NCBI GenBank assembly: GCA_902806565.1
Contig: CADCXA010000021.1
Coordinates: 1,302,001 to 1,366,000, forward strand
From: Hypoxylon rubiginosum
Taxonomy: Eukaryota > Ascomycota > Sordariomycetes > Xylariales > Hypoxylaceae
Direction of reading: 5' to 3'
DNA length: 64,000 bases
Made by a program: the position numbers and the translations under genes. Positions within the stretch are counted from its first letter, which is position 1; each line of letters begins with the position of its first letter. Below, one piece after another: positions 25,055 through 35,973 of this stretch. A model generated the notes under the pieces. It ran no database searches, had not been told where the DNA came from, and worked only from the letters and a program-made list of their open reading frames with translations.

Positions 25055-27316
25055 ATGCGTTACCAGATATCTGCGCCATTGATGGAATCGAGGAGAGCGA
25101 CGATAAGGCGTCTTTGTATCGGGTGCCGTGTTTTTCGAGGTGTGGAATGCGTTTTTCTCAGGTTCTGCTGGGATCCGCGAACGAGAAGACGGCTCATTCT
25201 AGTCACGTACGATTTTCGCCATTTCAGCCCGCTGCAAAGCTTCAGGAGATGGGCGACATGTCGTACCTGCCGGATCGTATGGAAAGCCATGAAGGATATC
25301 GCTTTGGATCCGGATACGGCCCTCGTCGAAGGTATCTCGGTCGGGAAAGTCATCTCAGCTCAATGGCGCGCTCATCATATTCGACGACCACTAGAGACTT
25401 TACATAACAAAGACCTTCCTAATGTTGAGTTTGAGGAGTTCTTCGTACCAGTATCTGGCGATCAGATGCCATTTCGGCTTGAAGATCTGTCGCCTCGAAG
25501 GATTGCCAGTCAGCGCGATCACGAATATTTTGATACCAGTAGTCTAAGATCGTGGCTCAAGTTCTGTGACGAGAATCACGGACCAGCCTGTTCTCATGCA
25601 ATTACATCCTATAACTTACCGCGAGGTTTCCGACTCATCGATACGAAGGCCATGTGCATTACCGACTCTCCAAAGACTTATCAGTATGTTGCCCTGAGCT
25701 ACGTATGGTCACTTGCCTCCTCGGAGCCCTCATCTGCAGCGGCCTGTCTTGAACTCAGGACAGATAATTGGAATGAGCTGAGAAAAGTTGGGTCATTGTC
25801 ACAGCTTGATTTACCAGAGGTTGTTGTAGATGCCGTTCGTCTCTGTGCTTCGTTGGGCGAGCAATACTTATGGGTCGATCGGCTCTGCATTTTACAAAAC
25901 GACCCAGCATCTAGAGGAAAACAGATCGAGGCCATGGACCGGATCTACGAGTCAGCGTCTTTCACAATTGTTGCCGCCGGGGCTGGCGACGGAACTTTCG
26001 GGCTCCGGGGCACGGCTGGCCGGCCGCGTCTAAAAGCTTCTCGCTCTACCTTACATTCGGAGTCCTCTACCATAAGCCGGGAGCAGCGTCGCTTCAATGA
26101 TTCTATTGGGCCGATGCGCCTTGTTGAGGAATCACCTTGGTCTCGGCGCGGATGGACTTTTCAAGAACAGGTTCTCTCGCGACGTCTCGTCTTCATGACT
26201 AGCACTCGGGTGCTGGTCCAATGCGCCAAGGCCCTTGCTGTTGAAACGGGCCGTATCTTCGAGCTATTCGGAGAAGACGGACCCGGTGGAGGCAACGAGA
26301 CTACCATTTCTATTCGCGATATCACTGAACTCCGGCTTTTTTATGGATTAGTCGAGAAGTTCTCTGAGAGGCAGTTGACCTTTCAGTCGGATATTCTTCT
26401 CGCTTTGGCCGGGGTATCAATGGCCGCGTCCAGGCTACTCGATACGCAGATTATGCTCGGTCTACCTGAGAGGAATTGGCTAAAATCACTCATGTGGGAA
26501 GTCCGTCATCCAGAGCAGCCAAAGTATAACTTAGCACTGGGCCTCCCGAGCTGGACTTGGGCAGCTTGGGATAATCCAGTCCTATGGCGAGGCAGCACAG
26601 CACCTGCACATTTCCTGGGGTTACTAACGGTCTTTCATTACGCAGATGCCAATTTTGATTTGAGAGTATTATCTAAAGGTGAGGGGTGGGTCATGAATGC
26701 CTGGTCTGATCGGGCTGATGGTCATGACCAAGTAGGCTCTTCCGTAGTGGATGAGATCGATCGCATTCTCTTTGCCAGAACGAGTGACGACAATACCTCC
26801 TTGTATGGCCTTACGCAAGTTAGGAGGGGGCTTCGGAGAGGCTATGCTGCCTCGGATATTAAAGCAATGTGGCTGCTCCACCAACAAAGCCCCTGGACAC
26901 CGCCAAGCTTCTTCTCTCTAGGGGCTGATGACATGCAGATAGCCGTATCCCATCCAGGAGCACTCGCGTTTCGTACAACCATTGCTAAGGTTCTTATTAT
27001 GCCTCGAGCAGGTAAAGTTGAGTATGAATATCATCGTTTGTATTCTACCGGAAGCCCGCCTAGGATGGTCGGGGTTTCTAGGCTGACCGACCCTCCTGAA
27101 GGCCTTGACTATTCTGAACTATATGATGCCGCGGTGATCGGCGGAATGTTAACGGTTGATGAGCCTCTGGATAATCCAGATAGCTGGAAGTGGACGCTTG
27201 TCGTTATGGTTATGCAAACCGAAGACGGGATTAGCCGCCGAGTCACGATAGGTGAAATCGATTTGGATGTCTGGGACTCTCTAGGGCCCAAATGGAAGAG
27301 CATTGTTCTGTTATAG
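25055..27316 (+). CDS. HET-domain (heterokaryon incompatibility) protein
   Basis: Cytosolic protein of the HET family (PF06985), whose members trigger cell death when genetically different hyphae fuse, although most have no tested partner. The frame is open and intronless for 753 codons from the first ATG; it is open a little further upstream but has no ATG there. The HET domain covers about residues 210-372 with the expected blocks in order: YVALSYVWS (about 211-219), LGEQYLWVDRLCI (267-279), MDRIYESASFTIVAAG (about 294-309) and PWSRRGWTFQEQVLSRR (361-377). The downstream half carries the usual GLPSWTWAAWDNP and no recognised C-terminal domain (no WD or ankyrin repeats). The N-terminal Cys-rich stretch (TCRTCRIVW) resembles the start of other HET proteins, though an unremoved 5' intron there cannot be excluded. 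Confidence 0.92.
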   Translation: MRYQISAPLMESRRATIRRLCIGCRVFRGVECVFLRFCWDPRTRRRLILVTYDFRHFSPLQSFRRWATCRTCRIVWKAMKDIALDPDTALVEGISVGKVISAQWRAHHIRRPLETLHNKDLPNVEFEEFFVPVSGDQMPFRLEDLSPRRIASQRDHEYFDTSSLRSWLKFCDENHGPACSHAITSYNLPRGFRLIDTKAMCITDSPKTYQYVALSYVWSLASSEPSSAAACLELRTDNWNELRKVGSLSQLDLPEVVVDAVRLCASLGEQYLWVDRLCILQNDPASRGKQIEAMDRIYESASFTIVAAGAGDGTFGLRGTAGRPRLKASRSTLHSESSTISREQRRFNDSIGPMRLVEESPWSRRGWTFQEQVLSRRLVFMTSTRVLVQCAKALAVETGRIFELFGEDGPGGGNETTISIRDITELRLFYGLVEKFSERQLTFQSDILLALAGVSMAASRLLDTQIMLGLPERNWLKSLMWEVRHPEQPKYNLALGLPSWTWAAWDNPVLWRGSTAPAHFLGLLTVFHYADANFDLRVLSKGEGWVMNAWSDRADGHDQVGSSVVDEIDRILFARTSDDNTSLYGLTQVRRGLRRGYAASDIKAMWLLHQQSPWTPPSFFSLGADDMQIAVSHPGALAFRTTIAKVLIMPRAGKVEYEYHRLYSTGSPPRMVGVSRLTDPPEGLDYSELYDAAVIGGMLTVDEPLDNPDSWKWTLVVMVMQTEDGISRRVTIGEIDLDVWDSLGPKWKSIVLL

Positions 27317-27972
27317 TACCTAGTAAGGTTATTTCTGAAAAATGTGGAATGTAGTTGGCTGACCAGCAACCCTTGCTTAGGGCATGATTTCGACCCTTTA
27401 TCGACCTGGGATAGCAGCCCCTATCCTTCGAGAAAATTGCTGACATGATAAAAGGAACAATGAACATATATTCCTTACTAAGAGGCTCAAGATGACCTGG
27501 TACACATTGAGGGGTTCAATAATATCTTTTGCAAGATCCCCCACACGAATTATGCACGATTACCCGTGGCCCCAATTACGCCATCGGAGACAACGATCAT
27601 GACATCGACCTAGACACAAAAATCGACTGTAAACCGAAACACAACCAATCAAGTTCCCGGTCGATAAGCAGCTACCCGCTAGCTATCACGACAGCTGACC
27701 CTGTCATGGCGAAGATGAACTATTGTATCGTTATCAGATTAGATTTTACGCGTCGTAGTAGATAATCCATACCTCGGTCTTTTATAATAAAGGACTTAAT
27801 GGGATCCACGAGAATGTGTACATCTACCCAGGTATTAGTATAAATACAATTTAAATCTACTGTATTCCATTCGATCTCACTGCTCTCCCTTATTTCCACC
27901 ATCGCTGCTAAGCTCCATTGCCAATTGGTCTCGTTCGATCATTGGAATTGGAGGAGCAAATCCCATACGACG
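27317..27972 (+). other. spacer and promoter between HET gene and MFS transporter
   Basis: A 656-bp spacer between two co-oriented genes. No gene is seen. A good TATA element is listed separately. Confidence 0.5.
27839..27846 (+). promoter_or_regulatory. TATA box of MFS transporter
   Basis: TATAAATA lies 127 bp upstream of the transporter ATG and is followed by a pyrimidine-rich stretch (CTGCTCTCCCTTATTTCC) typical of fungal transcription start regions. Confidence 0.45.
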
Positions 27973-29160
27973 ATGTCGGAGCAGCTCGGCACCACACCCA
28001 AAGAGGTGGTGGTGAACGAATCCTCATACGATGTTGCCGGATCCTCCCAGCACAATGTTGACGAACCGACGGATAACCCCAAGGCGCCGTGGTGGTCGTA
28101 CATTTGGGACTACGATCCTGGTCGATCTCATGAGGAGCGCGTCTTCATCCAGAAGCTCGACATATTCCTGGTGACGATGCTCTCGTTCGGATACTTCATC
28201 AAGAACCTGGACCAGACGAACATCTCGAACGCCTTCGTCAGCGGCATGAAGGAGGACCTCGGCATGAACGGTAACGAGATCAACCTCGTCGACACGGCGT
28301 GGACCGTGGGCTACGTCGTCGGGCAGATCCCGTCGCAGATCGTCCTGACCAAGGTCCGGCCCTCGATCTGGGTCCCGTCTTGCGAGCTCATATGGACGAT
28401 TCTAACCTTCTGCCTGGCATCGGCTAAGACGTCGAACCATGTCATCGCCATCCGGTTCTTCGTCGGCCTGGCCGAGTCTATCTTCTACCCGGCGGCGCAC
28501 ACCATCCTCGGGTCTTGGTACAAGCCCTCGGAGCTGGGAAAGCGGGCTTGCATATTCCATGCTTCGTCGGCCGCGGCTAGCATGTTCTCGGGCTATCTCC
28601 AAGCGGGCGTGTACAAGGGCCTGAACGGCGTGAATGGATTTGCCGGTTGGCAGTGGCTCTTTGTGCGCTCATGAATCGGTCTCCCTTCACCTTGGAAAGG
28701 TCGACTAACGCGTTTCTAGATCGTGGACGGAATTATTAGCCTCCCAATCTGCATCGCAGGATTTTTCATATTGCCGGACCTCCCTGAGAATACGAGAGCA
28801 TTCTATTTGAGCGAGAGCGTGAGTCTCCTGCGTTTACCGTTTATCAAAGCTTTTATAGACCACCCGACTCACGATGAAACTACAGGATCGCACCATGGCG
28901 CAAGAACGCATGGAAAAGGCCGGTCGTGCACCTCGCACAAGATTAGGGCGCTCAGCGATTAAGCGCATATTTGGTACGATTTCTCAACCCTGAATCGCGA
29001 TTGTATTACTAACAAGGGGTATAGGCCGATGGCATGTCTACCTTCTCACGATCTTGTACATAATATTCATCAACATCTCGCCGTCATCGAGCATCAACCC
29101 CTTTTCATTATGGCTTAAAGCTAAGGGCGAGTCGGTTGAGCGAATAGTGAGTCTAATCAG

Positions 29161-29192
<32 letters not shown>

Positions 29193-29904
29193 TTCAAATA
29201 TCTTTGACGAAACAACACTAACGTTCTTGCTAGAACATCATCCCCACGGCGTCTTCGGCCATCCAACTCGTCCTCACCGTCTCCTTCGCCATCGTCTCCG
29301 ACGCGATCCGCCGCCGCGCCAGCATCATGTCCATCTCCACCTTCCTCGGCGGCTTCGCCGCCCTGGTGCTGGCCATCTGGAACATCCCGGACGGCCTGAA
29401 GTGGTTCGCCTTCCTGCTGCAGCGGGCTTCCGTGCCCTACGGCCCCCTGAGCATGAGCTGGGCGAACGAGATCTGCGGCGCGGACGCCGAGGAGCGGGCC
29501 ATCGTCATCGGCATCATGAACTCGGTGGCCTACGTATGTAACATCCAGAGTTCCTTTCCCCCCCCTTCCTAGTATCATTTATGCGCTCGCTTTTGAGCAA
29601 TAACTCCCCGAGACACGCATTAAATGAGCCTACCCCCTTCCTAAACAAGCAATTACTAACTGTTGACTTATAGGCGTTCAATGCTTGGGTGCCTCTGCTC
29701 ACGTACCCGCAGGTCGACTCGCCCACGTTCCGGAAGGGCTTCATCTTCTCGACGGTCGCTTTCGGCGCCCAGGCTATCATCACCGCCGTCGTAGCGTTTA
29801 TGTACAAGCGGGATCAGAAGAGGGAGAAAAGCCGCAGCGGCCACGCCCCGGGAGTCGGGGACGTGGAGGGTGTCATTGTGAGCTCGGCTCTAGAACATCC
29901 GTAA
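27973..29904 (+). CDS. MFS transporter, anion:cation symporter family (allantoate/vitamin permease type)
   Basis: Plasma-membrane proton symporter of the ACS branch of the major facilitator superfamily (Dal5, Liz1, Fen2, Vht1, Seo1 relatives), taking up carboxylates such as vitamins or ureides. Model: exons 27973-28662, 28720-28818, 28886-28973, 29025-29146, 29234-29533 and 29674-29904, giving 509 residues; all five junctions hold the frame. About 60 soluble residues lead into TM1, followed by the signature YFIKNLDQTNISNAFVSGMK. The 6-TM/6-TM halves meet near SERINIIPTASSAIQLVLT-type sequence, and TM11/12 end before a Lys-rich tail. The NLDQTN and AIRFFVGLAES motifs place it near Liz1/Seo1-type proteins, but the substrate cannot be assigned. 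Intron 4 contains a 32-base poly-C run just after the donor side. It follows the HET gene on the same strand; no functional link is evident. Confidence 0.93.
29161..29192 (+). repeat. poly-C homopolymer inside MFS intron 4
   Basis: An uninterrupted run of 32 C starts 14 nt after the donor of the 87-nt intron 29147-29233. Exact length is assembly-sensitive. A shorter C-run also lies in the intron of the DUF423 gene. Confidence 0.85.
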
Positions 29905-31227
29905 TTCTAGCCTTATTGGAATGTGAATTTTGAATGGTGCATCTTTTATCTCTTGATAGAGTTCTTCCAGTTGCTTGACCCTGGATGGCCATAGCCTAGA
30001 GGTTCCCGAATGCCAAACAAATGGTAGCTAGTAGTATGATCTTCGGGTGCAAGTTTAGAGTCTTATTCTCTACGGTAAGGTCTTATAATAACTCGGCCAC
30101 AGCTTCCCGTGACGAGCGAGCCAAGCGTCTTACGAGATTATTATCTGAGTTCTTTTCTCCGGCCGCGAAAGTACGCTTCTGCTCCTTTCACATGGTCGCC
30201 ATGTGTCTAGAATGAGATGACCGCGTCATTTGCGATTTTTAACTTGGAGGGGAGTTAGTAACGGGTAAGAAATACTAAAGTCTTGGGTCCGAGAGCCAAG
30301 ATGAGTATCAGGTTCTCTCGAATGAGGCTCAAAGACTCTCTATAGTTCATGGACTGAATCTCGTTGGATGACTCCTCCCCGTGGTCGCGGAAGTTGAACA
30401 ACTTACCTACCAAGCAAGGGATTGAATCAAGTACCCATGTACCGCGTTTTTTCCTTTCACTTTGGCAGAACCAGCATAAATATATGAGTCTCTCATGATG
30501 CAGGTTGTCACATCTTGCGTTACCATCTATAGTTGGTCTGATATATTTTTTTTTTAAATTAACCTTCAAGCCAGATCGATTTCATCGGCTAGCAGTGGAA
30601 CCGGCCTCCTCCCGAGTCTACAGTGGAGCCCGGCCCCGAAGTGGGACCCCGCAGCCGGCTTGGCAATATGTGTTGGAGGTGACGGTGACGGTGATGGTGG
30701 TCTACAAGCTGGGCCCAGTAAAAAGAAAAAAAAAGAAAAAAAACTCAATGTCTGACTTTCTCCGTCTACGATCCCGCTGGCTCAACCCTCATGCGTACCG
30801 GGCACGTAGACGGCTTATTCAGTATGTCAAAAAGGGGCACGAATATTCTCGGAAGCACGTGGACTTTACTAAGATTTCAGACGATGATTCAGACTGGGAG
30901 CCTTTTTGGGACTCAAAACTTGTGAGGATTAGGCAACAGGACGAGCATGAGACGACGACAATGAGCTTAGACGTCCGAGTTTTTTTGCGAGGATGTGGGC
31001 CTGATATGGGCGTAAGTAAATTATAAGATTTTATACGGCTCAAATCTACTCTAAATGGTTTGTATTATAGATACTCTAGCATCTATAGAAACATCTATGG
31101 AAACACTAATGGATAGAAAGTTGTAGTGTATTGGTTATTACGACTCGTGTCATGATGTATGCATACTAGGCGCTCAACCTACCTCTAAATGGGAGGCAGA
31201 CAGGGGTTTAAGATGATATATCAACAT
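29905..31227. other. spacer with one weak gene candidate
   Basis: Between the convergent MFS and RING genes. Apart from the candidate at 30748-31079, I see no gene. Homopurine runs lie at about 30719-30743. Confidence 0.45.
30748..31079 (+). CDS. hypothetical small basic protein (weak)
   Basis: Possible two-exon gene: ATG at 30748, exon 1 to 31011 (88 codons), a 59-nt intron with GTAAGT donor and TTATAG acceptor, then a two-residue exon ending at 31079; 90 residues. The N-terminus is Arg/Lys-rich and the middle acidic (ISDDDSDWEPFWDSK). There is no signal peptide, membrane segment or known motif. An A-rich leader directly precedes the ATG. The splice signals are good but the tiny last exon and lack of any recognised relative keep confidence low. 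Confidence 0.25.
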
Positions 31228-32130
31228 TTACATGATGTTTCGATGAGTGTTAAAATTTCCTCTTATAACGGCCGTCTGGGCTTCCCGGTAGGACGCTCTC
31301 CAAGCTTCCCTGACTTCTAAAAAGAGAAGTTAGTACAACGTCTATAATAATCTAGAAAGGGCGGATTAGAGTACGACAACCAAGCCCCCTCGCAAAAAAA
31401 AAAAAAAACAATACTTACCATCGGTCATTTCCGTGTGTATATCGTCGCCGACGGCGAACCGCCAGCTTCTGATAGTCCGAAATCGGCCGATAGCATCCGT
31501 CATCATGCGTAGATCCTCATCCGTAATTGGCAAACCTGTTGGCACGGCTACCTCCTGGTCTATCGCGGCTGCGACACTACGCATCATCGACTGCAAGAGA
31601 ACAGGTCTCGGCTCGGAGAGCGGAAGTATGACGGTTCCCGCTGGATGTTCAACTCTAATGTTGAACTCTAGGTCCGAGTCTGACTCTGAGTCGTCTTCTA
31701 AGAGAGAGGCATTCCTGATGCTGTCCCGGATGTTGATAATGTCCTGGGGCTGCTCCTCGACACTGCCGTCGCCGAACAGGTCAAGGGACCAATCCCCCTT
31801 GGGGAAAATGGAGGCACGGCAGGTTGGGCAGGTGGGCTTCTTGCGCCTGCGTTCTACCATTACCCAATTCCACAAGCATGTGTGACCAAAGGCATGCTGA
31901 CAGAACGGCAGCACCGAGTACGACTCGTGAGTTTCCCGTGTCCTCTTGTCAAACTTATCGTTCAGGATGGCGAGATCCTTTTCGTTGCAGATGCCGCAAC
32001 AAATTTGAAAACGCGTATTGGGGTTGATAATGTGGCCTTCCTCATTGAACTCCTTGAGAACGGAGTTGAAGTTGTTAGTATCGATAGTGACAACTTGGTC
32101 GTCAGGGGTCTGCGGAGACGGAGAACTCAT
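31228..32130 (-). CDS. RING-finger protein, probable E3 ubiquitin ligase
   Basis: Cytosolic RING protein, probably a ubiquitin ligase. Model: exon 1 32130-31419, a 102-nt intron (GTAAGT donor, ACTAAC branch, TTTTAG acceptor), exon 2 31316-31228; 266 residues. The intron removes an artefactual poly-Phe tail that comes from an A-rich stretch and replaces it with a charged C-terminus (EVREAWRASYREAQ). The RING covers about residues 45-104: Cys45-x2-Cys48, then Cys77-x-His79, FGHTCLW, and Cys101-x2-Cys104. A Gly stands where many RINGs have the next Cys (the C-x-H-x-F-G variant frequent in fungi), with His83 adjacent. The middle is acidic and Ser-rich (about 140-160). No transmembrane segment or second domain is seen, so the target is unknown. 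Confidence 0.78.
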
Positions 32131-32591
32131 TTTCACTGTGGTTCAAAGATTTCTGAATAGCTAGTCCAGATATCTGTCTTGGATTTTTAGACCGGATTTA
32201 TGTACTATTCGGTCTAGGAGAAACCACAGTCATGAGGCCATGAAAGGTGGAATGGGGAGAGAGCTCATGTATATGTAGAGCTCACGGACAATAGGAGGTA
32301 GGTACCTTTGAGTGGATTGTTTCTCGTCATCTTTCTCATCAAACAAAGCAGTTTAACAATGGAATTGAGGGCTCAACTACGACATAGAGACAGGACATTG
32401 CTTACAAAGCTATTGTTGAGCTTGGGTTTCCTGAATTGTACAAAACGATAAGTTGCCTGGTGTGTTCCTATTGAAGTATGTATGGTTCTTTGTAAAAGTT
32501 CTAATAATAAACACTGATCGGATGTTTGAAGCTCACTTCAAAGTCGCAAGCCTGGAACTTTGAGATAGGGGTGGTGGGTAGGGCATGTTGG
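32131..32591. other. RING gene promoter spacer
   Basis: A 460-bp spacer upstream of the RING gene. It contains an AGGTAGGTACC motif near 32295. No gene is seen. Confidence 0.5.
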
Positions 32592-32624
32592 AAAAAAAAA
32601 AAAAAAAAAAAAAGAATTGAAATT
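32592..32624 (-). terminator. Pol III-type poly-T terminator
   Basis: A run of 22 A on the plus strand (32592-32613) reads as T22 on the minus strand, 11 nt after the end of the tRNA-like unit. This is the form of a strong RNA polymerase III terminator. Confidence 0.55.
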
Positions 32625-32813
32625 GCCGCAGGCCAGATTCGAACTGGCACTTCCGGTTGAGCTTAAGCTCACCGCTACCGTAGTAGCATCCACTGAATCC
32701 CCTCGCTGTGACTGGCATCCACATTCTACTATGGTGCCTGGCATCCGCGCTGAAGATTCAGTGAATGGCTTCCGGCCGCCCTTCCGACGTCATTACCATT
32801 AGACCACCGCAGC
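32625..32813 (-). tRNA. tRNA-like Pol III unit with ~115-nt internal insert
   Basis: Read on the minus strand, the 5' end GCTGCGG can pair over 7 bp (two G-U) with the 3' end CTGCGGC. A D-arm-like TGGTCTAATGG (A box) follows the 5' stem. Before the 3' stem lies a perfect T arm: GCCAG, TTCGAAT loop, CTGGC (B box). A T22 terminator follows. The 189-nt length needs an insert of roughly 110-115 nt. The insert is structured: GCTAC-TACG-GTAGC and GAGC-TTAA-GCTC hairpins, and two copies of GGATGCCAG. I could not fit a normal anticodon arm with U33, so no isotype is assigned. It may be a tRNA with an unusually long intron, a tRNA pseudogene or a SINE head. Confidence 0.5.
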
Positions 32814-33170
32814 ATAAGCAATTGTTGAAAATCGGTACATTAATTATTCTATTTAAGCCTTTCGGAGGGGCAGTTGCCCTGGGCGGTTGAATACCGGAAC
32901 AACATTGGGGTGAGGTACTCTGCTGTTTGTATCGATGTTGCTCTGGGGAATTTGTTCACCTCGGGTACCTTCTAACAAGCCTACCAGGTAACCCTTACCA
33001 TGCCATGACTATGGTACATTAAATGGAGTTGGTTCTATATATATTAAACAACATATAAGCAAGTGACTGCCAGCACTCCGACTTTCCAAATCCACCGGTT
33101 TGAACGCAACTCAAATTTGATGCCGTCAGATGTGCCGCAAAGGAATCTCTGATTGCAACTGATGCAATTA
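32814..33170. other. spacer, nothing recognised
   Basis: A 357-bp spacer: upstream flank of the tRNA-like unit and 3' flank of the membrane protein gene. Nothing else is seen. Confidence 0.5.
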
Positions 33171-34367
33171 TCATGATCTACCAAATGGACTGCTTGGGCT
33201 ATTTGGACTCCTTGGTGTCCTTGGATCGGATGACAGTTCGGTGCCGATAGGTTCTCCGGACAGCTCCGGGTACCCCAATTCCGAGTGGAGTTCGCTCCTT
33301 TTCGGCGGCTCTGTCTCGACCGGGCTTCCGTAAGCGTACGGCCCTACTTGGGAGAGCGTACCGCCATGAGACGAAGGGGGCGGCTGCCAGTGGTATTGCT
33401 GCATTTGTTGCATTTGCTGTTCTTGTGCACCCTTTGCCGCCACGGCCACTGCCTCGGCCTCGCTAGCCTTCTTAGTCAGTAATCTATTATGCCAGAGCAC
33501 GAATGCCAGTGCCGCCAAGGTTACGGCGAGAATGACTCCCTCGACTGCCAAACCTGCAATAGCCCCAGCAGGAATCGAATTCGATGTCTCTGATGAGGAG
33601 TTGATACTGGGCGAATTCGATGGCAAGGAAGATGAAGAAGACGATGCAGCCGTCGCAAGTGGTATAGCCCCTACCCCTGACTGCAATTGTGCGATGACGG
33701 TGCCGACGGGTTGCGTTAGCTTGAATGCTTGATTGCAGCATTTTTCCGTAGTCAAAATGTTCGCGTCGCTCTCGCAGCACCAGAAATTGCTGTCGTTGCA
33801 GGCCTTAAGATAGGCATTATCGATCTTGACTTTGTTTCTTGTTAGTCCAGATACCCGACAAAATAGGGGCACATGGACCCAGAATAAGGCAGGATAGACT
33901 AACGTCCTTGGCAATATTGGGGACAACTCGGATCTTTGAATGTCGGATCTGTACAAGCCGTCGCCCATAACAAGTGGCTTTGCTGCCGAGAGAGGGTATT
34001 CAGACATAGCCCGGTGGACAGGCACACGTCTGCATTATCCGCATTGCAGCACGCACTATGCGATCCTTCTACTCCAGTAGCACTATATACAGAGTTAGCC
34101 TAGTCCAGTACAAGTCTTAATACGATTGAACTACATAAATTCCTAAACTCCCAGCTTTTGTCTATCTTCATTGAGAGGTGGGGTTTGAGGGGACGAGAGG
34201 AGAAGCCGGGGGTCTTTAGATGATTCATACTTGGGATTGCATAATGCGTTTGATGGGCCGGCGTTCGTACCGTCGAGATGGTAACATGTTGCAGCGAGCA
34301 CCTGTAAGACCGCGCATCCTCCAAAGAGAAATAGCAAGACGCTCTCTATCAACGATGCCTTCAACAT
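33171..34367 (-). CDS. single-pass Cys-rich membrane protein, hypothetical
   Basis: Type I membrane protein of a kind common in filamentous ascomycetes, function unknown; a cell-surface sensor role is only a guess from architecture. Model: exons 34367-34231, 34082-33904 and 33829-33171, giving 324 residues. The second intron has its branch point (GACTAAC) close to two AGs; only the CAAAG acceptor keeps the frame. A signal peptide occupies about 1-26. The ectodomain (27-165) has about a dozen Cys, including ACC, WCCES and KCCNQ. A Ser-rich stalk lies at 166-191, one TM helix at about 193-218, then a basic stop-transfer stretch. The cytosolic tail is rich in Gln, Pro, Ser and Glu. A longer open frame starting at 34025 runs through intron 2 in the wrong phase for exon 2 and is not used. 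Confidence 0.78.
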
Positions 34368-35973
34368 ATCAGCGAATGGTCGAAGTGGATAGAAAAGAGC
34401 GGAACGGTGTTCGTCTTCGGGCTGGTCTCCTCGGTGGAACTAGACGAGATAGCAAAAGGAGGTGGTAACAGGGCCAAGGAGTTGCCATGGGGGCGAGTTG
34501 TCATCGTATTTATCATATTTATCTATCCTACATATCTGATGGTATGTTCCGAATCTGGGGTAACCAATGTCGCATATGTAGGGCTGACCAGCTTCGCTCC
34601 TTCATACCTATATCAGCCAAGGCCAACTCATATTCAATCTACACTTGCGAATCGGTCAAACCGCCCCTGTCTCAGCCGAACATTGTTCCCTATCTTCAGA
34701 AGATCCAGTCTTCCGGTTTAGGGTAAATAACGTCGCACTGATACCGAAAACTGCATGCTCAGCTGGGAGGGAGCTTGGGTGAGATCGCACCTTGCCACCC
34801 AAAACAGCAAGTTGCGAATGCCGATCCGTCGTGTCACTAATGCTCATTTCGCGATGGTCAGCAGCAGGCCTGGACCTATCATGAGGCGACGAGGTATGAT
34901 TTTTGCTATGCATATGCCACGTTCTGCGGTTACCGCAAGTCAATTAATTCTAATAGTTTCCATGCGATTGGTGGAAAAGGAAAAGGCGGGCGGTATTACA
35001 TTTACATGTTGTCGGACTTTCAACTATCTCTGGTATTATTTTCAGGTTCGATAATTAATAATATATCCTACAAGGTGCTTAGGTCAGTATAGAAGTTTTC
35101 CCAGGCCTTTTCTGGGGAGTTATAAACAATAGAGTGAAAGTGGCACCTAGATATAAAGGTGAAAAGGGGTAATCGCAATTGATTAATATCGAGAGTATTT
35201 ACCCCAGTAATGCAATTTTAGTTGCTCTTTGACAGAAAAAGGGGCACTGGAGCAGTGCTGACACGAAGTTGCTCTAGTATCTGCCTGAGTCTAATCGACA
35301 GTTGCCGTTTTACTTTGTAGCTTAGAGTTTAGTGCCTAGAGCTTCTTGGAAGAGCTTAGGGACACTACGAGTAGTAGTCGCGGTCGCAGTCGAAGCGGAA
35401 ATTAGTCTACCTAGGTAGTGGCAACACCATAAAAGCATGTTTCATATCATGTGAGTCGATATCAGAGTAACTGCCATTCTAGCGCGGTTACTCCTGACAG
35501 CATAACTGCTTTCTTATCCCCCTCGTAGCCTAACCCCCTCGATTCACTTACTAGCTGTCGCCAACCAAGCATCTTTCATCTTTTTGCCTACCACCGCCAG
35601 ATTCGACACTCTTCCTAAGTATTCTCGCCAAAGACGAAAAAAACAATTTAAGTCTCAATGGGACAAGCCCACATGATAACGAGCCTGCGCGCAGTCGCGC
35701 CAACGCTCGACAACACCATCGAACAACATATTACCTACATCACTACACAATGGACATTTAGTCAAATAACTTTCAAACAAACCTAGATACGCTGCCCCTT
35801 TCAACCATAAGATCATCAGTGAGGTAGCGCCCTTGTTAACGTGCGAGTTTCTACATCGCTAACACTGGCTGGGTAGTCCTCAACCTGTCGCAAAAGCGAC
35901 GCCGCTTCTACGAGTAATGTAGAAGCGCCGTATATGTGCAACACAACCCAATGCCAGGGAAACCAATCCAGTT

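Noticed and set aside
33171..34025. 284-codon frame taken as the complete membrane protein
   Set aside because: Its first 60 codons run through intron 2 and the wrong phase of exon 2; splicing gives a signal peptide and Cys-rich ectodomain instead.
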